From: Flectobacillus sp. BAB-3569
GTDB lineage: Bacteria > Bacteroidota > Bacteroidia > Cytophagales > Spirosomataceae
Reading direction: 5' to 3'
Assembly: GCF_002270355.1 (NCBI RefSeq)
Contig: NZ_NJFZ01000019.1
Span: 49 to 64,048 of the forward strand
DNA length: 64,000 bases
In this document: positions 38,066 through 46,621 of the stretch, in pieces
Layout of the letters: each line of letters opens with the position of its first letter
Position numbering within the stretch: position 1 is the first letter of the stretch
Made by a program: the position numbers and the translations under genes
Notes under the pieces: model-generated
Told to the model about the DNA's origin: nothing
Databases searched by the model: none
Seen by the model: the letters and a program-made list of their open reading frames with translations, nothing else

Positions 38066-38155
38066 AAAAGTGACAAAGGGAACAGGCACAAAGGCACACA
38101 GTATTTTCAGATTCAATTTACACTTTGCGCCTTTGTGCCTGTTCCCTCTATAACT
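38066..38155. repeat. Intergenic inverted repeat, GGAACAGGCACAAAGG type
   Basis: AAAGGGAACAGGCACAAAGG on the left is answered by CCTTTGTGCCTGTTCCCT on the right, with diverged middle. It relates to the repeat at 4863-4955. Located in the ~100-bp gap between the two GH78 genes. Confidence 0.65.
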
Positions 38156-38170
38156 TCAGATTCAATTTTT

Positions 38171-40939
38171 ATGAAAAACCCTCCATTAAACTACAAAAAC
38201 CTAAAATTCTTCTTTTTATGCTTACTTCAAATTTTGTGCTTGAGCTTTCAGAGCAATGCACAAAATTTGTCACTTTATGACTTGCGTTGCGAATATCTCA
38301 AAAACCCTATCGGCATTGATATTCGCAAACCACGCTTGAGTTGGAAAATTCAGTCGGGTGGGTATAACGTCAAGCAAACGTCTTATCAAATTCTAGTTGC
38401 TGATTCTCCAGAGCTATTACAACCCAACAAAGCCAATATTTGGGATTCTGGCAAAATCTCCTCAGATCAGTCTATCCAAGTTGAGTATGATGGTAAAACG
38501 CTGGAAGCCACACAAGTATATTACTGGAAAGTAAAGGTTTGGGATAATCAGGGTCGCTCCTCAGCTTGGAGTGAAGTGGCTACTTGGCAAATGGGACTTT
38601 TCACCGCAGGCGATTGGCGAAATGCCCAATGGATTGCCTACGAGCGTTTGGCAGATAGTTTGGTAAATATTTTACCAACCGACGGACAAAAAGATAAGAT
38701 TCTCAAAAGCAATATCTTACCAATGTTTCGTAAAGATTTTACGGTAAAGAAAAAGGTTAAACGAGCAACCATGTTCATCTCAGGATTAGGACATTTTGAG
38801 TTGAGTTTAAATGGTAAAAAAGTAGGTGACAACTTTCTGGATGCAGGATGGACCAAGTACGACAAGCAAGTGCTATATGTAGGATTTGACTTAACAAAAT
38901 CATTACAAGAAGGAAAAAACACCGTTGGGGTAATGCTTGGAAATGGCTTTTATTATATTCCGCCAGTTAAAGGACGCTATCGCAAACTCAAAGGAATGTT
39001 TGGTTTACCTAAAATGATTTGTCGCTTGAAAGTAGAATTTCAGGATGGTTCTGAACAAAATTTGTACACGGATAATTCGTGGAAAACCGCTCCAAGTCCG
39101 ATCACCTTTTCGAGTATTTACGGAGGCGAAGACTATAATGCCAATCTGGAACAAAAAGGCTGGGATATGCCCAACTTTGATGAGAGTTTATGGCGAAATG
39201 CCATTGTGGTAGAAGGTTTGCCAAGGCTAAGTCCGCAATTGACCGAACCAGTCAAAATCATGGAATCTTTTAAGCCCATTCAACAAAAACAAGTTGGCTC
39301 AGGCGATTGGGTATTTGATTTAGGGCAAAATGCTTCTGGTATTATCGAACTAAAAGTCAAAGGGAACAAGGGTGATACAGTTTGGGTACGACCTTCGGAA
39401 TTACTCAATGCCGATGGCACTGTCAACCAAAAAGCTTCAGGGAGTCCCTATATCTTTAGTTATGTGCTCAAAGGCGAAGGCATCGAAACATGGCAACCAC
39501 GCTTTAGTTATTATGGTTTTCGATATTTGCAAGTAAAAGGTGCAAAGCCAGAACCTAACGCTAAAACACAGATAATCAGCATAAAAGGATTGCATATTCG
39601 TAATTCTGCCTCGACTATCGGACAGTTTGCTAGCTCAGATACACTTTTCAACCAAACGCATCAGCTTATTGATTGGGCGATTAAAAGCAATATGACGTCG
39701 GTATTTACCGATTGTCCACATCGTGAAAAACTGGGTTGGCTAGAGCAAGTACATTTGATGGGTTCTTCGGTTCGCTATCGCTATGATGTAGCTCCAATGT
39801 TCAAAAAGGCGGTTAAAGATATGCAGTTATCGCAACTTTCTAACGGCTTAATTCCTGAGATTGCACCCGAATATGTCAAGTTTGAATGGGGTGGCGATAT
39901 GTTCCGTGACTCGCCAGAATGGGGCAGTAGCAGCATTATTGTTCCCTACTATATGTACCTCTGGTATGGCGATACCCGTGTGCTGGACGAAGCGTATCCT
40001 ATGATACAACGCTATTTGAAATACCTCGCCAGCAAAGCTCAAAACCATATTCTTTCACAAGGCTTAGGCGATTGGTATGATTTAGGGCCAAAACCTCCGG
40101 GGGTATCCCAACTTACCCCTATGGGTGTAACAGGTACAGCGATTTACTATTACGATTTACAAATTGCTGAAAAAATTGCTAAAATCTTAGGTCATGGCGA
40201 CGATGCGCAGGAATATGCAGATATGGCCGAAGAAGTCAAAAAAGCCTTTAATCAAACTTTTTACCAATCAGAAACACAGCAATATGCCTCAGGAAGCCAG
40301 ACGGCAAATGCCATGGCTTTGTTTATGAATTTGGTTGAGCCGGAAAATCGTAAAGCCGTTTTGCAACATTTGATTGATGACATTCAAACACGTAACTATG
40401 CCCTGACAGCTGGTGATATTGGCTACCGATATGTTTTGCGAGTATTAGAATCAGAAGGACGCTCCGACATTATTTATGCCATGAATAATCGCTCTGATGT
40501 GCCAGGCTATGGCTATCAGCTCAAAAAAGGGGCTACCGCCCTTACAGAATCTTGGCAAGCTGGTGGTAATTCTCATAACCATTTTATGCTTGGGCATTTG
40601 ATGGAATGGTTGTATAGTGGTTTGGCTGGTATTCGTCAAAGCGAAAGAGATGTTGCTTTTAAGGAAATCATCGTAGCCCCAGAAGTCGTAGGCAACCTCA
40701 CACAAGCTGAGGGAAGTTATGAATCTCCTCATGGAAAAATAAGTACACTTTGGAAAAAAACCAGCAAACGCTTTACCCTAAACGTAAGCGTTCCTGTCAA
40801 CACAAATGCTAAAATTTTAGTAGATCAACATTTAGGAAAAACTATTAAACAAAATGGTAAAATCATTCCCGCCGAAAAGCAAGGCAATAAATATTTGATT
40901 TCGGTGGGTTCAGGAAATTACCTTTTTGAACTGTATTAA
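38171..40939 (+). CDS. GH78 alpha-L-rhamnosidase, long form
   Basis: A 922-residue enzyme starting at ATG 38171 (MKNPPLNYKNLKFFFLCLLQILCLSFQSNAQ, signal peptide). Domain order is classical for GH78: N-terminal fibronectin-like module (LRCEYLKNPIGIDIRKPRLSW), two beta-sandwiches (FISGLGHFELSLNGKKVGD; FDLGQNASGIIELKVKG), the (alpha/alpha)6 barrel with FTDCPHREKLGWLEQVHLM as catalytic box, TALTESWQAGGNSHNHFMLG, and a C-terminal beta domain. It removes L-rhamnose from rhamnogalacturonan side chains or backbones. Together with the short GH78 and GH106 there are three rhamnosidases here. Confidence 0.9.
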   Translation: MKNPPLNYKNLKFFFLCLLQILCLSFQSNAQNLSLYDLRCEYLKNPIGIDIRKPRLSWKIQSGGYNVKQTSYQILVADSPELLQPNKANIWDSGKISSDQSIQVEYDGKTLEATQVYYWKVKVWDNQGRSSAWSEVATWQMGLFTAGDWRNAQWIAYERLADSLVNILPTDGQKDKILKSNILPMFRKDFTVKKKVKRATMFISGLGHFELSLNGKKVGDNFLDAGWTKYDKQVLYVGFDLTKSLQEGKNTVGVMLGNGFYYIPPVKGRYRKLKGMFGLPKMICRLKVEFQDGSEQNLYTDNSWKTAPSPITFSSIYGGEDYNANLEQKGWDMPNFDESLWRNAIVVEGLPRLSPQLTEPVKIMESFKPIQQKQVGSGDWVFDLGQNASGIIELKVKGNKGDTVWVRPSELLNADGTVNQKASGSPYIFSYVLKGEGIETWQPRFSYYGFRYLQVKGAKPEPNAKTQIISIKGLHIRNSASTIGQFASSDTLFNQTHQLIDWAIKSNMTSVFTDCPHREKLGWLEQVHLMGSSVRYRYDVAPMFKKAVKDMQLSQLSNGLIPEIAPEYVKFEWGGDMFRDSPEWGSSSIIVPYYMYLWYGDTRVLDEAYPMIQRYLKYLASKAQNHILSQGLGDWYDLGPKPPGVSQLTPMGVTGTAIYYYDLQIAEKIAKILGHGDDAQEYADMAEEVKKAFNQTFYQSETQQYASGSQTANAMALFMNLVEPENRKAVLQHLIDDIQTRNYALTAGDIGYRYVLRVLESEGRSDIIYAMNNRSDVPGYGYQLKKGATALTESWQAGGNSHNHFMLGHLMEWLYSGLAGIRQSERDVAFKEIIVAPEVVGNLTQAEGSYESPHGKISTLWKKTSKRFTLNVSVPVNTNAKILVDQHLGKTIKQNGKIIPAEKQGNKYLISVGSGNYLFELY

Positions 40940-41114
40940 TTCTTCTATCCCGTAAAAACGTAAGGCATTGGGGTTTTAGCAAATTTTATATCTACGAATA
41001 ATAGAAAAGGTTCTATTAACAATATATCTGTAGCTTTTTCAATGGTATCCATCTGATTATGAGTGCAATCTTTTAACAGATATACTATTAACGAATAACT
41101 TATTTTTGAAAAAC

Positions 41115-42665
41115 ATGAAAAAAAATATCAGTCTTACACTTCTCTTATTGGCGCTAGGTATCAGCGTGCAAGCGCAGGTATATTTGAATGTATTGAAATT
41201 TGGCGTCAAAAATGATAGCTCCAAACTCGCAACAGAAGGAATCAAAAAAGCGATTGCCACTGCGGTCAAACAAGGGGGAGGAACCATCTATTTCCCCGCA
41301 GGAAAATATAAAACTGGTCCTATCGAACTCAAAAGCAATATTACTATCTTCATCGATGCTGGTGCTGAGTTACATTTTACCGATGATTTTGACGCCTATC
41401 TCCCAATGGTTCCTTCTCGCTGGGAAGGCACAGATGTCGTTAATTTTTCGCCCCTCTTCTATGCCTATAAGGCCGAAAATATTGCCATTAAGGGAAGAGG
41501 CTTGGTTGACGGGCAAGGCAAAAAATGGTGGGCTTACTCAGAAGTTCATGTCAAAAACATTCCCACTTCTAAATGGCAAGAGGAGTTCAAAAGACTTAAC
41601 AAAGATGTATTAGCGCCTGACCTTCCAGGCTGGATAGAGAAAGGTTTTTTGCGTCCTCCTTTTATTCAACCCATGTTTTGTAAAAATGTACAAATTGAAG
41701 GAATCACGATACGAAATTCCCCTTTCTGGACCGTCAACCCTGAGTTTTGCGACAATGTAACCATTCATGGTGTGACCATCGAAAACCCTCATTCTCCCAA
41801 TACAGACGGCATCAACCCCGAATCTTGTAGCAATGTGCATATTTCCAATTGCCATATTAGCGTTGGAGATGACTGCATTACCATCAAATCAGGAAAAGAC
41901 CGTTCGGGACGCAAAAGAAATATCCCTGCTGAAAATTATACCATTACTAACTGCACAATGCTGTCGGGACATGGAGGTGTTGTAATTGGTAGTGAAATGT
42001 CGGGTGGTGTGAAAAAAATTGTGATTTCCAACTGCATTTTCGATGGTACAGACAGAGGAATTCGTATCAAAACTGCACGCGGTCGTGGTGGTGTAGTTGA
42101 GGATATTCGTGTAGACAATATCGTGATGAAAAACATCAAAGAACAGGCTATTGTACTCGATATGCAATATGCCAAAACGACGGTTGAGCCCATTTCTGAA
42201 CGCACTCCTATTTTCCGTAATATTCATTTTAGCAATATCACCGCACAAGGAAATCAAGCAGGCTATCTAAATGGACTTGAAGAATTGCCCATAGAAGACA
42301 TCAGTTTTCAAGACCTCAATTTTGATACTCAATCAGGTTTTGTCATTAAAAACTCCAAAAATATCCAGTTTGACAACGTGCGTGTCAATACCGAAAGAGG
42401 GGCTGTCATCAAAGCCGAAAACAGTCAGCTAATCAGCATCAAACAAGTATTGACGAATAAGCCTCATGTGGGAGTTCCCATCTTGGATTTCAGCAACTTA
42501 CAACAAGTTTCTATCCAAGGAAATATCCCTTTAGTGCCGTACGATATATACTTAAAAGTTTCAGGAGAAAAGTCAGCTAATTATTTGATGGGAGATAACA
42601 ATTTCAAAAATGTCAAAACCCCTATCCAAACAAGCCCAGAAGTTCCTGCAGGGATTAATCCGTAA
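41115..42665 (+). CDS. GH28 polygalacturonase/exo-galacturonidase
   Basis: A 516-residue exported enzyme; ATG 41115 gives the signal peptide MKKNISLTLLLLALGISVQAQ. A right-handed beta-helix carries all GH28 motifs: NTDGINP (D231), VGDDCITIKSG (D252, D253), SGHGGVVIGSE (H286) and RGIRIKT. It starts YLNVLKFGVKNDSSK...AIKKAI-like, with FPAGKYKTGPIELKSN. Several RG-II and RG-I loci use GH28 enzymes for terminal galacturonic acid. Last gene of the locus. A TATTTTTG lies only 7 bp before its ATG, so a leaderless start is conceivable but unproven. Confidence 0.9.
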   Translation: MKKNISLTLLLLALGISVQAQVYLNVLKFGVKNDSSKLATEGIKKAIATAVKQGGGTIYFPAGKYKTGPIELKSNITIFIDAGAELHFTDDFDAYLPMVPSRWEGTDVVNFSPLFYAYKAENIAIKGRGLVDGQGKKWWAYSEVHVKNIPTSKWQEEFKRLNKDVLAPDLPGWIEKGFLRPPFIQPMFCKNVQIEGITIRNSPFWTVNPEFCDNVTIHGVTIENPHSPNTDGINPESCSNVHISNCHISVGDDCITIKSGKDRSGRKRNIPAENYTITNCTMLSGHGGVVIGSEMSGGVKKIVISNCIFDGTDRGIRIKTARGRGGVVEDIRVDNIVMKNIKEQAIVLDMQYAKTTVEPISERTPIFRNIHFSNITAQGNQAGYLNGLEELPIEDISFQDLNFDTQSGFVIKNSKNIQFDNVRVNTERGAVIKAENSQLISIKQVLTNKPHVGVPILDFSNLQQVSIQGNIPLVPYDIYLKVSGEKSANYLMGDNNFKNVKTPIQTSPEVPAGINP

Positions 42666-42676
42666 ATTGTTGCATT

Positions 42677-42903
42677 GTAGAGACGTAACATGTTACGTCT
42701 ACAAATGATTGTCAAAATTGAAACCTGATTGATAGACGTAGCGGTGCTACGTCTCTACGATATTTTCTGGTGCTGGATTCACACCCAGTACCTATTTTTT
42801 CCAAAGATTCCAATCCCTACCGTAGAGACGTTACATGTAACGTCTCCACATGATTATCTAATTGAAACCTGATTGCTAGACATAGCACTGCTACGTCTCT
42901 ACG
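42677..42903. repeat. GTAGAGACG palindromic repeats, pair 1
   Basis: Two copies of a ~110-bp composite unit. Each has GTAGAGACGTTACATGTAACGTCTAC-like first palindromes (42677-42702 and 42832-42857), a middle AATGATTGTCAAAATTGAAA-like linker, and a second palindrome AGACGTAGCGGTGCTACGTCT (42734-42754; diverged near 42878-42898). The units also carry GCTGGTGCTGG. The last unit overlaps the 3' end of the M48 peptidase gene and supplies its stop codon. Confidence 0.8.
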
Positions 42904-43795
42904 ATGCTGGTGCTGGCAGGACTTGAAACTGAATATTAGCCAATCGTTTTTCGATACTAGGGTGCGTCATACTTCCTTCGTCTACAATATGTTCTGTCAG
43001 TTCAGAGAGTTTTAGAAGAGCATTTCCCATCGCCTGATTTGAAGTATGCTGTGCTCCATATTGATCAGCCTGATATTCTGCAGAATGACTTATTTTGGAG
43101 AATATAATTACATAAAACAAACCTATCAAACATCCGTACCAAAAGATCAGATTACCTTCATTAAATGAAGGATAAAATTGATGCACTAAATCGAAGAAAG
43201 GTTGTCTGAAACATCCCAAAAGAATACATTGTAAAACCACGACAAAATAAAACTTTATCAAATCGTAGTGCTTATGATGCCCTACCTCATGATACAAGAT
43301 TGCCTCTCGTTCTTCTTGTGTTAGCTTTTCCATCAAACCTCGTCCCATCACTATCACTCTATTTTGTGGCAAAAAGCCTGTAGCAAAGGCATTGATAGTA
43401 TCATTATTGGTGATATATACCGAGACTTTTTTCTGGAGATTCTCAGATAACGTTGCTGAATATTCGGGACTAAATGTTAGCCTACACTTATCGTATTTAA
43501 GAACGAATGGATGTACAAGAAAAAAGTATCCATTCATGATAAGTACAGCAATGATGAATAGAGGAGCTTTTGCAATAGTCCAATCTCCCTCAAACCATTC
43601 AGATAGTTTTGCTAAATAGGTGAATACAAATAGATAAATTGTTGCAAATAAATAATCTCGAAAAGTAAAAAATAGCAATTTACGAATAATGCTTAATTGC
43701 TTCTTGCGCAGAAAAAGATAGGGAAACAGGGTGACAAACAACTGAATGAGAGCCAAACCAAGTGTGAGCTCTAGGGCAGAAAGTAGTGTTTTCAT
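42899..43795 (-). CDS. M48-family membrane metallopeptidase
   Basis: A 298-residue inner-membrane protein with two or three N-terminal hydrophobic segments (LLSALELTLGLALIQLFVTLFPYLFL; FATIYLFVFTYLA; PLFIIAVLIMNGYFFLV). Then comes the zinc site HEVGHHKHYD (HExxH), further helices, and the downstream ligand in AEYQADQYGAQH. This fits HtpX/STE24-type peptidases. THPSIEKRLANIQ is the usual family ending. The last residues PAPAS and the TAG stop are read out of the palindromic repeat, suggesting the original C-terminus was replaced. No partner gene is recognisable. Confidence 0.82.
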   Translation of the reverse strand: MKTLLSALELTLGLALIQLFVTLFPYLFLRKKQLSIIRKLLFFTFRDYLFATIYLFVFTYLAKLSEWFEGDWTIAKAPLFIIAVLIMNGYFFLVHPFVLKYDKCRLTFSPEYSATLSENLQKKVSVYITNNDTINAFATGFLPQNRVIVMGRGLMEKLTQEEREAILYHEVGHHKHYDLIKFYFVVVLQCILLGCFRQPFFDLVHQFYPSFNEGNLIFWYGCLIGLFYVIIFSKISHSAEYQADQYGAQHTSNQAMGNALLKLSELTEHIVDEGSMTHPSIEKRLANIQFQVLPAPAS

Positions 43796-43885
43796 TTGTA
43801 ATAAGTGTTTAAATAATTTTGTCTGGAAATGTATAAATTATTTCTGAATACCTTTCTATTTAATCTCCAATAAATTTTATTTCTC

Positions 43886-44109
43886 GCTGGTGCTGGATTC
43901 CAATCCCTACCGTAGAGACGTTACATGTAACGTCTACAAATGATTGCCAAGGTCTAAACCTAATTGATAGACGTAGCGGTGCTACGTCTCTACGTAATTT
44001 GCTGGTGCTGGATTCCTATCCTTACCGTAGAGACGTTACATGTAACGTCTACAACTGATTGTCAAAATAGAAACCTGATTGCTAGACGTAGCCGTGCTAC
44101 GTCTCTACG
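43886..44109. repeat. GTAGAGACG palindromic repeats, pair 2
   Basis: The 407-bp gap between the M48 and antitoxin genes holds two further copies of the unit seen at 42677-42903 (palindromes at 43912-43936, 43968-43995, 44026-44050, 44080-44107). Both copies begin with GCTGGTGCTGGATTCC. The peptidase gene is thus bracketed by two repeat pairs. Confidence 0.8.
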
Positions 44110-44164
44110 ATGGATACACAGATAATTATCTTATTTTTAGGAACAAAGAAACTTTTTACTATAG

Positions 44165-44194
44165 CATATTTGTTGTACATTAGTAACAAATATG
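44165..44194. promoter_or_regulatory. Operator-like inverted repeat before the toxin-antitoxin genes
   Basis: CATATTTGTT (44165-44174) and AACAAATATG (44185-44194) are perfect 10-bp inverted repeats with a 10-bp spacer, ending 8 bp before the antitoxin ATG. Such sites are where antitoxin-toxin complexes of this type repress their own operon. Confidence 0.6.
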
Positions 44195-44202
44195 TTATAA
44201 CT

Positions 44203-44703
44203 ATGGAAAAGTCAAGCATAAAAACAGGACGTTTTGACCCAAAACTCAGCATTAAACGTGCTCGTGAACAGAAAAAAGTCACCCTTGGGTCAACATTGGT
44301 AACCCCCACGCATACCTACACATGGAGTTCAAGCATGGAACGCTTAAACATTCTCCGTGAAGGGATTCCTTATGAGTCAATCGAAGTATTGAGTCAGCGC
44401 ATCAATACCTCTGTCAAAGATATTTTGCAGTTGATTGATATGCCTCAAACTACCTACAATAAGAAAAAACGAGAGCAAGCGCTCCTAACAGGTCGTGATA
44501 GCGAAATTGTTTTGTTGTCTATTGAACTGCTCGATTATGGTATTGAGGTATTTAATCAGGAAGAAGACAAGTTTCAGCGTTGGCTTAAGAAAAGTAATAT
44601 TGCGCTTGGCGGTGTTACCCCCGAAAGTTTACTAGACTCTACCACAGGTATTCAAGAAGTGATGAATTGCCTCAACCGACTTGAATACGGAAATTTAGCT
44701 TAA
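44203..44703 (+). CDS. Xre/MbcA/ParS-type antitoxin
   Basis: A 166-residue cytoplasmic protein started at MEKSSIKTG (ATG 44203), because the open frame before it runs through the repeat and the operator. N-terminal helix-turn-helix-like part (MERLNILREGIPYESIEVLSQRINTSVKDILQLIDMPQTTYNKKKR) and a C-terminal DUF2384 toxin-binding domain (IELLDYGIEVFNQEEDKFQRWLKKSNIALGGVTPESLLDSTTGIQEVMNCLNRLEYG). It neutralises the RES toxin and likely binds the inverted repeat just upstream. Its stop overlaps the toxin start by one base. Confidence 0.9.
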   Translation: MEKSSIKTGRFDPKLSIKRAREQKKVTLGSTLVTPTHTYTWSSSMERLNILREGIPYESIEVLSQRINTSVKDILQLIDMPQTTYNKKKREQALLTGRDSEIVLLSIELLDYGIEVFNQEEDKFQRWLKKSNIALGGVTPESLLDSTTGIQEVMNCLNRLEYGNLA

Positions 44704-45170
44704 TGAAAGTTTATAGAATCGAACGAGAAAAGTATCTGTCCACCACGCTACAGGGGATTGGAGCAGCGCTTAGTAAAGGTTTTCGTTGGAATAGTCAAAA
44801 TACCTATTTGGTTTATACCGCCGCTACTCGCGCATTGGCAATGCTCGAAGTAGCCGTTCACCTCGATTTGAGTGAGGATTTACCCAATGATCGGTATTAT
44901 GTAGAAATAGACATTCCCGACGATATAACTATTTTAGAATTAGCCAATGAAGATTTGCCTGAACAATGGGATGCAAAACCTCCATTGTTGGAAACCCAGT
45001 ACATAGGCGACGATTTTGTTAGAAGCAATAGTGCTGCTGTACTCAAAGTACCAAGTAGCATTGTGCCACCAGAATATAATTACCTTATCAATCCCAATCA
45101 TCCTGAAGCTGCCAAAATCAAAGTAATTTCAACGCAGAAACTCGCTTTTGATAAACGACTTAGGGGGTAA
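44703..45170 (+). CDS. RES-family toxin
   Basis: A 155-residue toxin with the family's Arg, Glu and Ser regions: VYRIEREKY and GFRWNSQNTYLVYTAATRALAMLEVAVHL at the front, and SNSAAVLKVPSSIVPPEYNYLINPNHPEAAKI at the end. RES toxins degrade or modify NAD+ and arrest growth until neutralised. TAATG overlap with the antitoxin means coupled translation. All key segments are present, so it looks functional. Confidence 0.9.
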   Translation: MKVYRIEREKYLSTTLQGIGAALSKGFRWNSQNTYLVYTAATRALAMLEVAVHLDLSEDLPNDRYYVEIDIPDDITILELANEDLPEQWDAKPPLLETQYIGDDFVRSNSAAVLKVPSSIVPPEYNYLINPNHPEAAKIKVISTQKLAFDKRLRG

Positions 45171-45176
45171 AGCTAA

Positions 45177-45225
45177 ATATGTTTATTTATAAAAAGGCTA
45201 AAGAACTTTTTATAAATAAACATAT
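45177..45225. terminator. Long A/T-rich hairpin after the RES gene
   Basis: The arms 45177-45196 (starting ATATGTTTATTTATAAAAAG) and 45206-45225 are perfectly complementary over 20 bp with a 9-base loop, 6 bp after the toxin stop. It probably ends the toxin-antitoxin transcript. Confidence 0.65.
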
Positions 45226-45419
45226 CTCTATAAAGTTTTATCCTATACCCAATCATACTTACTTCTAAGTGTCACCTATCACTAACGTTTACATAACACT
45301 AAGAAATCACCATTCTTGTATTATGAAATGATTCATCAAAAAGATGATAAACTTCCATCTAACTCCCTTGATTACTCCGTTCGAAATGTTCTCTATGCGA
45401 AGACTTCTTATTTCATCAT

Positions 45420-45529
45420 TTACCGAAAAATAAAAAAAATCCCCGTACAAAGCCTTCACCCATAAATCAAACAACTGAATATCAATTATTTATATTAAAT
45501 CAAAAGCGATTACCGAAAAATAAAAAAAA
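45420..45529 (+). repeat. Exact 20-bp direct repeat upstream of the PP2C gene
   Basis: TTACCGAAAAATAAAAAAAA occurs at 45420-45439 and again at 45510-45529, 90 bp apart. It is the only clear structure in the ~440 bp between the RES hairpin and the PP2C gene besides A/T-rich filler; it could be a regulator site or a duplication scar. I see no gene in 45226-45667 and no confident TAnnTTTG core. Confidence 0.5.
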
Positions 45530-45667
45530 AGGAAGTTAAATATATTTCTGTCTATCGACTAATACATTTATCTCGTCAAAACTATTTGAACGATTGTAGA
45601 ACCCGTACTCATTTTCAACTAATGTTATATAAAAACAAGAAATGTTTAACAACCCAATACTCACAAA

Positions 45668-46591
45668 ATGATAAAAATATCTCGGGTATATAGTCTCTTG
45701 AAGCAAGGAAAAAGAAGCAATTTGGAAGATTATATATATCCCTCTTCGCCCCAATTAGGAAAAATATTCAGCAGAATATATATCGTTTGTGATGGCGTAG
45801 GCGGTGAGACTAAAGGAGAAATCGCAAGTAAATTGGTAGCTGAGACATTTGGAGAGATGTTATCCTCAATGAGTAACATTACAAGAGAGGATATTATAAA
45901 TGTACTTGAAAAAGCAACTTTAAGGATTAAGGAGTATATCGATGTTAATCCCGAGGCTATTAATATGAGTACGACGCTTACGATGGCTGTTATCAACTCC
46001 AATGAGATATTACTTGCATGGTGTGGAGATAGTAAAATTATACATTTTAACGCAAAAGAGATAAAATGGAAGAGTTTAGACCATAGTCTCGTACAACATT
46101 TAATAAATATAAATGAAATATCAATTGAAGAAGCAAAGAAACATCCTCAACGAAATGTCATAACAAGATGTGTTAATAAAGATACTCAAAAAGAGGATTT
46201 AGATTTTCAAGTCATTTCAAAAATTGAAAATGGCGATTATTTGATGTTAGCAACAGATGGTATCTTCGAGTACATGGAGATAAGTAATTTACCACATATT
46301 GCTCAAGACAAACAAGTAGATAAAAGTGAACTAATTGATGCATACTGCTCACACGAAACGAGAGATAACTACTCCATGTATCTGCTATCAATTAATAAGC
46401 CTAAAAATCCAAAACTTCTCAAGACTTTACTCTTACTAATTTCTATTATGTTGCTAGCAGGGGTACTAAGCTGGCACGTAGATCGTGCTCCTAAAAGGAA
46501 GAAGCAACTGCCTACGCTAGGTATTGCGAAGCAAGCCACTGCACAAATACCTATAATCATAGAAAATGACACTAATAAAACCCTAAAATAA
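45668..46591 (+). CDS. Membrane-anchored PP2C-type Ser/Thr phosphatase
   Basis: A 307-residue protein. The catalytic domain (1-242) has the PP2C metal-site motifs: R16..NLED (D21), VCDGVGG (D42, G43), STTLTMAVI, AWCGDSK (D121), ATDGIFEYM (D197) and RDNYSMYLL (D233). A single transmembrane helix at ~249-269 (KTLLLLISIMLLAGVLSW) is followed by a ~38-residue basic tail. The catalytic part is cytoplasmic. It would reverse phosphorylation made by the kinase encoded 30 bp downstream, a classic antagonistic pair. First gene of an 11-gene same-strand cluster. Confidence 0.88.
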   Translation: MIKISRVYSLLKQGKRSNLEDYIYPSSPQLGKIFSRIYIVCDGVGGETKGEIASKLVAETFGEMLSSMSNITREDIINVLEKATLRIKEYIDVNPEAINMSTTLTMAVINSNEILLAWCGDSKIIHFNAKEIKWKSLDHSLVQHLININEISIEEAKKHPQRNVITRCVNKDTQKEDLDFQVISKIENGDYLMLATDGIFEYMEISNLPHIAQDKQVDKSELIDAYCSHETRDNYSMYLLSINKPKNPKLLKTLLLLISIMLLAGVLSWHVDRAPKRKKQLPTLGIAKQATAQIPIIIENDTNKTLK

Positions 46592-46621
46592 ATCACTTGG
46601 TGCGTATACAACTACAAAAAT

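Noticed and set aside
41038-41108. A fourth copy of the shared half-site promoter before GH28 (AATGGTATCC, later TATTTTTG)
   Set aside because: The spacing does not match (about 59 bp in place of 31) and no second half-site lies at 21 bp.
42677-44109. Spaced palindromes as a CRISPR array
   Set aside because: Only four composite copies in two pairs, linkers are similar to each other, and a real gene lies between; they are dispersed palindromic repeats.
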